From: Brasenia schreberi
Lineage: Eukaryota > Streptophyta > Magnoliopsida > Nymphaeales > Cabombaceae
Direction of reading: 5' to 3'
NCBI GenBank assembly: GCA_036023115.1
Contig: JAYKKT010000046.1
Location: forward strand, 4,837,001 to 4,901,000
DNA: 64,000 nucleotides
The first letter of the stretch is position 1. Every line of letters starts with the position of its first letter. Below are positions 48,844-59,478 of the stretch, piece by piece. The position numbers were made by a program, and so were the translations under genes. A model generated the notes under the pieces. It saw nothing but the letters and a program-made list of their open reading frames with translations. It was not told where the DNA came from and searched no databases.

Positions 48844-49239
48844 TCAGCCGCAAGCCGTGCAGTTGCATGATTTCGGCACGAAGGCGCAGACGCCGTAAGG
48901 CTTGTCCGGGAGGGCGCAATCGATGCCGAAACAGCACGGAAGTGTCATGCACAGACCGGGTTCCGTGCTGCCAGCACTGCAGCATCGGCAAGCCAAGCAC
49001 AGCTGGAACGGCTCCAGCCGGCGCCGGCCACCACCACCTACTGATCTATCAAGCACTGCATACCTCACCTCCTTAATTGGTCTGTATTCAATCACATGCC
49101 CTTCTTCCGACTTCATAGATGCACTCCAAAGCTTAGATCCATATGTTGTCTCGTTGAGATCATGATCAGCTGCTAATTGGCTTGCTGCCAACAAAATGAC
49201 AAGAAATAAGTTGATGAAGAACATAACATGAGAAACCAT
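48844..49239 (-). CDS. Small secreted cysteine-rich protein (plant DUF7866-like)
   Basis: A single exon encodes 131 aa. The start at 49239 was chosen because it opens a classic signal peptide, MVSHVMFFINLFLVILLAAS, cut probably after SQLAA; an upstream in-frame ATG at 49290 would put 17 extra residues before it. The middle is acidic and unremarkable (IEYRPIKEVRYAVLDRS), and the C-terminus, after RRRLEPFQLC, holds 12 cysteines in about 55 residues: LACRCC, GLC, LPCCFGIDC, YGVC, KSCNCTAC. The EPFQLC..CCFGIDC..GVCAFVPKSCNC pattern is that of a plant-wide family of unknown function that I believe is DUF7866. Six disulfides are possible in the apoplast. No lesion is seen. Function is unknown. Confidence 0.85.
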   Translation of the reverse strand: MVSHVMFFINLFLVILLAASQLAADHDLNETTYGSKLWSASMKSEEGHVIEYRPIKEVRYAVLDRSVGGGGRRRLEPFQLCLACRCCSAGSTEPGLCMTLPCCFGIDCALPDKPYGVCAFVPKSCNCTACG

Positions 49240-50101
49240 GGTAGAGAGAGAGAGGATGTAAGAGGATGGGAGGACAAAGTGAGGTGTCATATTATATTCT
49301 GAGTTTGCAAAGTGGGTTCTTGTGTTTCACCAGTGGGTCAGTGAGGAGGTGGATGGCACTAGGAATCTCGATTTCTTTCAGGCCTTGAGCTTATCATTCT
49401 CTAATATACTCGTACCTTCCAATTATACTTGTCTACTTGGTTCACTACCCACTGCTTTTGGAGGAATGGGCTCCGAGAAGTGAAAGGATTGGTGGCAAGG
49501 TCTGCCGAGAGATCCCAGCCGTCCAATTTCAAATGCATGTTAATGGCTACGATGAAAAAGACTTGCATCATCTGACAAGATGGTGGGTGCAGAGAGCATC
49601 CTATGCTAGATCATGATTCTTTGGACTAACTCGGTAGATGAAAGGTACTTTGAACGATTAGGATTTGATGCAAATCGTCAATCATCATATGTCGAGTTGA
49701 AGCTTTGTGGTTGATAATATTTTCATGTAAAATTCAAATATTTGATCATTTGATTATATTATAAGTCATTGAGTGTGTGAATATGGCTTTGTATCATATA
49801 TGTGACATGTATTTAAAGTTCTCTATACTTAACAAGCTTAATTATAAAGCTGAATCAAACAAAACTTGCATTTCTATTACTTGACTACACAAGCTTATAC
49901 AAGCTGAGTCGAACCGAACACTACAATATGTTCAACTTTTAAAGCTTTATAAACCAACTGATTTTAGGCTGGAGAAGATGAGAACCGGGACATGAATGAG
50001 ATTATAACAAATCATACTGAATTGAAGCATGAGAACCTTCGTACATTTACCAATCCTCATATCGAGTTATCCGAAATTATATGAAAGTCTTTCTTATCAA
50101 T

Positions 50102-50105
<4 letters not shown>

Positions 50106-50149
<44 letters not shown>
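50106..50149. repeat. (TA)n microsatellite
   Basis: About 44 bp of uninterrupted TA repeats. Confidence 0.95.
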
Positions 50150-50152
<3 letters not shown>

Positions 50153-50490
50153 CATGACACTCAAGAGGAGCCCAACATGTACATGAAAGCCACAGCCCTC
50201 TACCACTATGACAATGAACGTAGCCGACCATAGTCCTACATCAAATCCCAATCATGTATCAGTTGATGGCTAAGATTACCAACGATCAATAATGCATCGT
50301 ATTGGACAGTTAAAACATAATTAGGCAGGTTCATTTGCTCCTCCAGACCTTTAATTCACTCTCTCTCTGTGTGAGAGAGTGAAAGAGAGAGGAACAAACA
50401 TACGATATATATATATATATATACAAGTTTCAGTCAACGCCAGTAACATATACAATTTTTGTGAATAGAATTGAGCAGATAACAAATCAA

Positions 50491-50690
50491 TCAGTTGTCA
50501 TACTTTGCATAAGCGACGAGAGAAGGCATCAGTGGGAGTGGGGGCGTCTTATTTTCAAAGGGCACTTTTGGCTCTCTTACCTTCTGTGAACCTTCGTCAC
50601 TCACAAAATCAAAGCCAGTTTCTTGGTACCCATCCACTGATCCACAGCCACTAGTGTTCTTGGCGGCATCCACCACCGATGGGTCCCTTC
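50491..50690 (-). other. Possible isolated exon of an unrecognised gene
   Basis: On the minus strand DPSVVDAAKNTSGCGSVDGY and QETGFDFVSDEGSQK are followed by a good donor-like AG|GTAAGAG, or by an open frame to a stop at 50491. The amino-acid composition looks protein-like and free of repeats, but I recognise no family and see no partner exon. It could be chance. Confidence 0.2.
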
Positions 50691-51082
50691 TTTCTCTTTT
50701 CGTTTTTCCTTTTTCCGATGCTCTAGAGTCTAGAGGTTACTTTTTACTGTGCTTTCTTATTGATGACGAAGAATCCTTTTCGAGGGTAAAATCTAATTGA
50801 CTACCGGAAAGTTAAGCCGGTTTACCGGCAATAGAGACGTTCACTGGAGGAATCGAACAATGATCTTTCGTTGTGAACTACTTGGCTTGCACCCCTGTCA
50901 TGGGGTCTATCACTACTGTGGTTAGAAACTGCATTAATTCAGAGAAATAGCGACCATTTCAGAGACGTCCCAAAGGAATTAAATTCCCCAACTTGTCTTG
51001 TCGAGTTGTATTTTGGTATAATATTTTCATCTCACATTAATTTGACGCAGACTCATTGATTTTGACATAGTTTCAGTGTTCT

Positions 51083-51192
51083 TTTTTTTTATAATGGGGA
51101 GGCCGAAGCCAGATGCATGCCGCAGGTATCGAACTTGTGTTCAAACCCTTTAGCCAAGTTGGCTATTGCTCTTTGTGCAGTCTCGATGGTAT
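51083..51192 (-). mobile_element. SINE-like element, family B (antisense)
   Basis: Minus strand: GCACAAAGAGCAATAGC (box-A zone), GGGTTTGAACACAAGTTCGA TACC (box-B zone), then GCATGCATCTGGCTTCGGCC TCCCC. It is the best match to the copy at 4143, sharing the block around GAGCAATAGC and the CGATACC..GCATGCATC end. Confidence 0.6.
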
Positions 51193-52433
51193 TTTGAGTG
51201 ACAAGCTTTCTATTCCTGACATAACTTTCTCATAGTAAACCTGACTTTTTGAATAATGGTGGGTGTGGATAATTAGCATTGACTATGGTGATTCGATATG
51301 GACGTAGAGACCCAAGGCTCACTTGGCTCGGGGATCGATTGAAAAGAATCTTCAAATTAAACATGGCCGGTTAATCAGACTGGAACAAGATCAGGAACCA
51401 ATTGAACTCACAATCGGTAAAACCGGAATACGAATCAGTGGTTCCGTTTCGGTTTTACCTTTTTATAATATCAAAACCAGCAGTTTCAGTATTTTTTAAA
51501 ATTTTGCTTATAATTTTATTTTTTAATAAAATTACTACTTTCAAGCTATTCATAATTATTCTAAAACCGATGATTCTAGAACCGTAACTGAAACCGGCAT
51601 AGGACGGGAGTCCTCCTATCAAGTCTTCGTGTTGCAGACTCGTGCGAAGGAAGGCTTAGGTAAGATAATACAAGCAACAACTGCTTGTTTTTCTTTAAGT
51701 GTTGACAGTGTGTTTCTAATGCTATGGCTGACCTATTCATGGATGAGGCGAGGTGGCTTCCTTTGGCGAAACCGAAAAGCAGACTGATTATATAGACCGC
51801 CTCACCTGAATTTCACCCAGCTTCACCCTAAAAGAATCTTGTAGGTGTGCCGAATGTTCAAATGATCAGCAAGAATTTGGTTAATGAGAGATGATGAGCA
51901 GGTATGTAAGGCGTCTTTGGTTGGCACGATCCAATGGAGAGTAATTTCCGAGTGATAGTGAAATCAGTGACCAGTAATGCATAGAATCACAGAAATTCCA
52001 CCATCTGCAGTGCATGTGTACGATCCATAAAATCATAATTTTGTGTATGAGAAGTCTGATGTTCCATTGAATTCACCAACTTCTTCTTCTTTTCAGTGAT
52101 CTCTCTCTCTCTCTCACACACATTAGTTCAGCGTCGATAAAAGATCACTCTGATTGCAAATTGTTGACATTCGTTATGTTCTTTAATCATCAATAGAAAA
52201 CGGTGTTATTTTCTTCCTATCAATTGCAAGAGTGATCATGAGCATCAGAAGTCGTAATTTGTTATAATCCCAGTCCCCCAGCAAAACACTTCCAGCTTCG
52301 CCCCAAGCGATGGCAATCACAACCCTAGCGTCGGGTACCCAACCCGGTCGAGGCAGGTTGACAAGCCGCTCCATGTCAGGCTCTGGATGCGGGTCAGGTC
52401 GGGATTGGGTTGATGGTCGACCCACCCCACTAC

Positions 52434-52476
<43 letters not shown>
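52434..52476. repeat. Compound microsatellite (TA)n(GA)n
   Basis: About 21 bp of TA is followed directly by about 22 bp of GA. Confidence 0.93.
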
Positions 52477-52957
52477 CTTTAAAATAATATTATAAAGGTT
52501 TTGTATAATTATTTAGTAAATATATAAACTTTATTTGATTATCATGTGGTTTGCAAAAATCATCACTTCAATACGGTGTATTTTTTCAAACGGTTTAGTG
52601 GTATGTGATTTACACCATTGACACTTATATGTCAACAGGTAACACAAATTCCTTTTCCAAACATAACGCTAACATAAGTGCCACATCAGACATCACTAAA
52701 ATACCAAAATAACACATAATGCATAAGTGACAATGTTGTAAACCATAAGATACAAAAATAACGTTTTCTAAAATATTGTAAATATTGCGGGTTGGGTTGG
52801 GTTGGGTTGACGTGGGTTAATCGTGGTGTAGGCTTCTGGACCCACCAATCCATAGATCGGATCAGACTCAAGATGGGTCAGGTTTGGGGGTGCAAACCTG
52901 CCTCTTGCCGTTCATATCCACCCTGACCCTACTGTCAATGTTAAGTTTGCAAGTCGA

Positions 52958-53155
52958 TTTGCTTAATCGAAATGGTCAACTTCACATTCATTTATTTCGT
53001 TGTATGATTAGTTAAAATTTAACTATCATAATTGAGCAAATCAATACCCCATTTCGTTGTCAATTTACTCAATCAAAATGATCAACTTCACATTCATTTA
53101 TTTCTTTGTATGATTAATTAAAATTTAATTCTCATAATTGAGCAAATCAATACGC
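52958..53155. repeat. Tandem duplication, 106 bp period
   Basis: AATGGTCAACTTCACATTCA at 52971 recurs as AATGATCAACTTCACATTCA at 53077. ATAATTGAGCAAATCAATAC recurs at the same 106-bp offset (GAGC at 53034 and 53140). The copies differ at several positions. Confidence 0.82.
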
Positions 53156-53618
53156 CAAATAATACAAATCATTTGTTCTAAGAGGCGCACATGCATAGCT
53201 AGATTCAAGAAGGTTGTGATACGCACAAATCGAATTCCATAAGGACTATACTTGTAAATTTCCAAAATATATATTAGGTTGCGGTAGTTATAATGCAACA
53301 AAGCAATTAATACTGACTTTGAGCTGTAGGGAGACAACCCAAGTTATTTGACCCAATTGCAATCTTGAAAAAAAAAACAAATTATTGGATGGAACGGCCA
53401 AAGAAACCCTCCCCAGTTAGTCGTCACTGCATCTCAGCCAGTTGAAGGCTAGATTTTTTTTTTTGTTGGTGAAACCAAGCTCAGTTGGGCATGCAGGTGA
53501 AGTGAACCATATAAATTTTCAAAAAATTTAGACCGCATTTGTCGTTTTTATTCAATTGTGTCAGGTCCCGAGTGAGGCAGTCGTGCACCTGACCCATGTG
53601 TTGTTGTTGTTGTGTGTA

Positions 53619-53623
<5 letters not shown>

Positions 53624-53686
<63 letters not shown>
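53624..53686. repeat. Compound microsatellite (TA)n(TG)n
   Basis: About 37 bp of TA is followed by about 25 bp of TG, with a (TTG)n run just upstream at about 53601-53612. Confidence 0.95.
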
Positions 53687-53691
<5 letters not shown>

Positions 53692-54659
53692 ATGTAAGAA
53701 AACCAGATCCTGCTCACCTCTTACATACACAGTCAATGAGTGAGCAATATCAACAGTGGACAAGATCTAATCTCTCTCTTTCTCTCTCAAAATATATATG
53801 TGGAGAGAGAAAACCTAGTATAGCATAGCATACTTAGGTGTTGACATTTCCAAATATATTTCATCCATTTATTTTTTATGACGGATGTTTAAAATTGAAT
53901 TTATAAAGTAAAAAATAAATATATACTTCAACCACTTATGGTTGAAATTTGAACTTAAAAAATAAAGTATATTTTTTTGTGGGTGTACTTTATTTATATG
54001 TACAACATTTGTTTTTTAAATTAAAATTTTTAAAAATTATTTTGATATGTTAGCACAAAGGTGTGCTAAGATAGATGAACACCACTGATCTCAATTCGCA
54101 GCTTTCTTCGTCTCTTCGCAGGCTCAATATTTGAGAAGATGGAACCAGCAAGACCATCAAGGGGCATGCTTGATTCATGCTGCCCAATTGTATATGAAAT
54201 TAACACTTCATGGATGTGAATTCTCATCTTAACCATTGTATTGGATGGTGTGCCTCGACATTGGAGCAGCTTTTAGAAGTGAATTTATATCCCGCAGGCT
54301 CATGCTTCTGTTGTAAAAGAAGCGGGTGCCCGTTTTCTGCTTCTGCTGATGTTCGTCTGTGGCTTCAAAAAGATTACCTCAAGGTGTTTGCTTATTAGTG
54401 AAAAAGAAACTAACTGCGTGCGTGTTTCGATGCTCATTTTCATAGGCCAGCACTCTTTTAGTTTTTATTCTTCAACTCCCTAATACAAAGATGGATGACT
54501 TCACCTGTGACAATATGAATGTGGGTATCACTGTAACAAAGAAGTCACATTTTAGTCATAAATATTTAAGCGATATATATATGTCAATAAAATTTGAGAA
54601 GTGGTGGACGAGGATGGTAGTGAAGTGCCACAATTTTAACAGTTGAACTCGAGTGCATT

Positions 54660-57600
54660 AGAGGCACATAATTGCATTAGTAGCCCATTTAAGGGATCAC
54701 TCTTGCATTGCCGGTCCCAAGCCCGGATAAAAGAGGAGGGTTGTGTTAGGCTTCCGATAGTCAGCATAAAACTTCATCGGATTTTTATAACATGAATTAC
54801 AAAAATTATGATAAGGCGTCACCGCCTATAGACGTGTTGCAGAGCTTGAATACAATAATAAGTAAGTAAAGGGCCATTACATTTTCGCCCGAATGTAGCG
54901 AATCAATTATAGAGAGGGTTCCCACATCATTCAAGGGTGTGGGTAAAGAAGTTAGTCCCGCTACATTGCCGCCTAAATGTAGTGAATAATTTTCAAAGAG
55001 GGTCTCTGCATTTTGATTATGAACGGATGCGGGGGGTAAGGAAGCTAGTCATACAAAATAAGATTCGTATTGGTTCTTGGAACATCGGAACATTATGCGG
55101 TAAGCAAATGGAGGTGGTAGATACTATGATTCGGAGAAATATTCATATTCTATGTTTACAAGAGACAAAGTGGGTTGGAGAAAAAGCAAAGGATTTAGAA
55201 TATAAAGGTATTAAATAGGTAAGGAAAAGGCTCGAAATGGAGTTGTTATTATCATAAATAAAGATTTAAAGGATAGTGTAGTAGACATACAACAATATGG
55301 TGACCAAATCATGATGTTGAAATTAGTGTTAGGAGCACAGGTTTTGAATATAGTTTGTGCTTACACACCCCAAGTAGGCCTAGAAGGTAGTATAAAGACA
55401 GTTTTTTGGAAAGAGTTAGATAAGGTGTTTCAAAAGATTCCACAAAGGGAGATGATTTGTTTAGGAGGAGATTTAAATAGATATTTCGGTAAAGAGGCAT
55501 TAGGATATCAAGGGATTCATGGAAACTTTGGTTTTGGGGATATAAACGAGGAAGGTAGGGAGATTTTAAATTTTGTTATAGCATTTGATCTCTTTATAGT
55601 CAATACAATTTCAAAAAATAAGATGAATATTTAATTACTTATAAGAGTGGCTTATCACAAACACAAATTGATTACTTTATTTGTAGAAAAAAAGATAGAG
55701 CATGTTGTAAAGATTGTAAGGTAATTCCAAGAGAAAGCTTAACCACCCAACATCGACTTTCAGTTATGAATTTACAAATAAAAAAATGGACAAAGAAGAA
55801 AAGAGTGCATCGAGCTATTCGGACTAAATGGTGGAACCTCAAAAGCGAGAAAGAAGATATATTTAAAGAAAAAGTCCTTCAAGTAGATGTTTGGAATTTT
55901 GTTGGTATACCCTGTGATATGTGGAACAATATGGCTATACATATTAGGAAAGTGGCGAAAGATATGTTAGGTGTATCTAACGGAGGTATACCGGCACAAA
56001 AAAAGCTTGGTGGTGGAGTGAAGTAGTGCAAAATAAGAGGGCATGTTACAAATTACATTATGCTAAGAAAACTAGTGAAACTTTAAAAGCTTATAAGAAA
56101 GCAAAGAAAGAAGCGAAAAAGGCCGTGAGTGAAGCAAAAGCTAAAATTTGAGAGGATTTATATAAAAAACTCAACTCAAAAGAGGGTGAAAGAGATATTT
56201 TTAGGGTAGTTAGGGCTAGAGATAAGAAAACTAACGATCTTAATTATGTTAGATGCATCAAAGATGAGGAAGAAAATATTCTTGTGGCAAATGATAATAT
56301 AAGAAATAGATGGAAAAACTGTTTTTATAAGTTTTTTAATGAAAATAAAGATGTTAGTATTAACTTATGAGAGTTAGCCAAATCAGAAAAATATATAAAC
56401 CACAATTTCTACCGACGTATTCAAAAGAATGAAGTCAAAGAGGCTCTTAAGCATATGAAAGGTGGTAAATCGGTATGACCAGATAATATTCGTATAGAAG
56501 TCTGAAAAATATTAAGAGAAATAAGAATCACTTGGCTCACAAGACTATTTAATGAAATATGGAAAAACCAAAAGATGCCCGAGGAATGGAGAGCAAGTAC
56601 ACTTATACCCATATATAAGAACAAGGGAGACATTCAAAATTGTGCTAATTATCGAGGTATCAAGTTAATGAGTCATACTATGAATTTGTGGACAAGAATT
56701 ACAGAACGTAGGTTAAGACAAGTATAAAGTACAATAGAGAACCAATTTGAATTAATGCCAAGCAGATCTACTGTTAAAGTGATTCACCTTCTGAGACGTC
56801 TTATGGAACATTTTAGAGAAAAAAATAAAGACCTTCACATGATATTTATTGATATAGAAAAAACTTATGATAGGGTACCGAGGGAGGTTCTTTGGAGAAC
56901 TTTGGAAAAAAAGGTATCCCATTGACATATATTAACCTTATAAGAGACATGTATGATGGTGCAAAAACATGTATGAGGACTCATGAAGGAATGACAGACA
57001 TTGAAGTTAATATTGGGTTACATCAAGGATCAACTTTAAGTTCATACTTATTTATAATGGTGATTGATGAGTTAACAAAATATATTCAAGATGAAGTACC
57101 TTGGTGTATGTTATTTGCATATGACATAGTATTAGTAAAGGAGTCTAAGGAAAAAGTTAATAAAAAATTGGAACTATGGAGAGAAACATTAGAAAGCAAA
57201 GGCCTCCGACTTAATAGAATAAAGACATAATATATGGAATGTAAGTTTGATCATTTGGTTACCTCAGAGGACATAGAAATTAAAATTGGCACACATTGCA
57301 TCTCTCAAAAGGAAAGTTTTAAATACCTAGGGTCAATTTTTGAGAGTGATGTAAGAATTAATGGAGATGTTACGTATAGAATTAATGCTGGTTGGTTAAA
57401 ATGGAGAGGAGCATTAGGTATTCTTTGTGATAAAAAGATACCATTAAAGTTAAAATGTAAATATTATAGAGCAGCAATTAGGCCTGTCATGTTTTATGGT
57501 TCTGAGTGTTGGGTAGTTAATCATCAACATGTACAAAAGATGTTGGTGACAGAAATGAAGATGTTGACATGGATGAGTGTCATATAAGAAAAGACCGTAT

Positions 57601-57910
57601 ACATAATGAGGTTATTAGAAACAAATTAGGAGTGGCACCAATAGAGGATAAAATGAGAGAATATCGTTTAAGATGGTTTGGACATATGGAAAGAAGAACG
57701 TGTAAGAATGTATGAAAAACTAAATTTGGAAAGTATTAAAAGAGCTAGAGGATGACCACAAAAGTATTGGAAAGAAACAATAAAGAATGATCTAGCATAT
57801 TGTGAGTTAACCGCTAACATGGCACACGATAGGGATATGTGGAAACAAAGAATCCATGTAGCCGGCCCCGTCTAGTATGGGAAAAGGCTTAGTTGTTGTT
57901 GTATTATATT
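54660..57910 (+). mobile_element. RTE-clade LINE retrotransposon, near full length, decayed
   Basis: A 5' leader (GCCGGTCCCAAGCCCGGATA, GGAGGGTTGTGTTAGG) leads into an apurinic/apyrimidinic endonuclease: NKIRIGSWNIGTLCGKQMEV, LCLQETKWVGEKAKDL, VCAYTPQVGLEGS, ICLGGDLNRYFG, HGNFGFGDINEEG. The reverse transcriptase follows: [93 protein letters not shown] and [10 protein letters not shown]. It ends GTATGGGAAAAGGCTTAGTT and GTTGTTGTA at about 57905. Many stops and frameshifts break it, and FADD at the catalytic site reads FAYD, so it is inactive. RTE LINEs encode one such protein of about 1000 residues. The 5' limit is approximate and no target-site duplication was identified. Confidence 0.88.
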
Positions 57911-59478
57911 CAAAAGAGGCATAAGGAGGTCTCAAGAGTATTGGAAAGAACAATTTTTTTTTAAAAGAACCTTGCCTCTTGGAGTTAAATTCTCATATAA
58001 AACAAGATCGAGTATAATGACCATTAACAACAACCCATGTCCTCCACCCATTTAATACAGTAGAAGGCTAGTTACTTTCTGATATAACACAAGATCGAGC
58101 ATGACGTTCACTAAGAATCCATGACGTCCACCTCATTTAGTGTAGCAGAAGGATTTGCGTTGGGTTTGGCTACAAGGATGTCCTAGACTTGATCTTCTTT
58201 TCCAGCAGCAGTAAGCGCATGTTGATCTCCATGCTTTCGATATCTAAAGCATTGCATGCACAAGACAATGACCGTTTGGTGGCACTGTTTGGTTTAAGAG
58301 TATAATTTCCTGTATTAGTCCAACGAACACGCACACACATATATAGTGCAAAATATGTCATGTACCTTTTACTTCTTTATATAAACCGTCCATCTATGTA
58401 AAAGTCTAGATTAACATGAATGAAGTCTAGCAGCTCCCACTCATATAGATAGATAGATATGGAGAGAGAGATTGGTGGGGTTTCTCCCATGATTGTTTTT
58501 CAGTATATTCTCGAGTATATCATGAAGCTATATCGCCTTTTGCTTTCTATGAATTGAAATTCTTAAAGTTAATCTTGAAGGGTACCTTGGGAGCTAAACT
58601 TTTTTCAACGGAGAGTTCATCTCTGACGGCCAACACCGCTTCGTGAGGGATAAAACTTGGTTATGGTTGGTAGAAAGTCCATTTCTCATTTGGTCAGTGT
58701 CTAAACATTTCAGAAAGTGAATCTCTAGATTTCTTACCCTTAACAAAAGCATTTGCAGTTCCTGGCTTTGGCTGCTCGGTGAACGGCCCCACGTGCCGCT
58801 CCTTTGGAGCTCTACCCTTCCCCTCGTTAGCCCATGAACAAAGCCCCCCTCTCCAATGCCACCCTTACTTCACCTTCCAGTTTTCAAATGTCAAAACAAG
58901 TGAAAACTTCTCCAGGCAAAGATCTAAAGTGAACTTTCAATGCAATGGGTCGAACTTCACGCTCTTTTTACCAAAAAGATTTGAAAATGCCAGCTTTACA
59001 AGAAGATGGAAAACGTTAGGCAGGTTCATCTCAAACCTCACCCAAGCCTTGAGCCCTTTCTGAACGCGAAATGACTTCCAATCTCGGAGGAGACGTTCAT
59101 GAAGAGCATTTGATTTTGCTTTTCGTGTACCCAACGCGGAGAAGAGACTTCAAGTTCAGATAGGCAAATTTGAAAACACAGTCATTCTCTACAACCATCA
59201 AGAAACCAGCCATCTCAAACACAACAGAGTGGACAACATGCATGCACGACTTCACGCAATCATGCATGTGATTGAGCGTGTATATTACATAAGCATACGG
59301 GCACCCCAAGAGCTCTTTCACACGAAAACAGAAAACTCTCTCTCAAAAGACTAGAGGAAGCAAGCCAGTGTGTATGAGCACACATGCATTGAAGAAGGAA
59401 GCCAGCAAAAGAGAATCAAAACTGGTTGCAAGTTTCTCGTGGGATGAACATTTATGAGTGGGGGGTCAGGTGTAGTGC
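57911..59478. other. Spacer downstream of the LINE and PBL8 3' region
   Basis: Just after the LINE, AGGTCTCAAGAGTATTGGAA AGAAC (about 57925-57950) resembles another LINE 3' fragment. A diverged tandem duplication of about 86 bp lies at 57998-58152 (AAGATCGAG..CCATG..GTCCACC..AGCAGAAGG). A 94-codon plus-strand open frame at 58779..59063 has no recognisable domain. The last few hundred bases should include the kinase 3' trailer. Confidence 0.4.

Larger units (their letters stand above)
49240..54659. other. AT-rich repeat spacer, no certain gene
   Basis: The first 100 bp or so is promoter and leader of the cysteine-rich gene. The rest contains microsatellites (about 50106-50149, 50405-50425, 52434-52476, 53624-53686), a SINE-like segment (51083), a 106-bp tandem duplication (52958) and ACCGG/GGTTC-rich debris (51350-51600, 52290-52430, 52790-52930). 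One possible exon is listed at 50491. A short open frame at 54142 onward (MEPARPSRGM) is unrecognised. Confidence 0.45.

Noticed and set aside
53481..53828. Open frames on both strands across the TA/TG microsatellite
   Set aside because: They exist only because dinucleotide repeats lack stop codons.
58779..59063. 94-codon plus-strand open frame upstream of the LINE-PBL8 spacer end
   Set aside because: No recognised family, no conserved motif, and no partner exon; kept as unannotated spacer.
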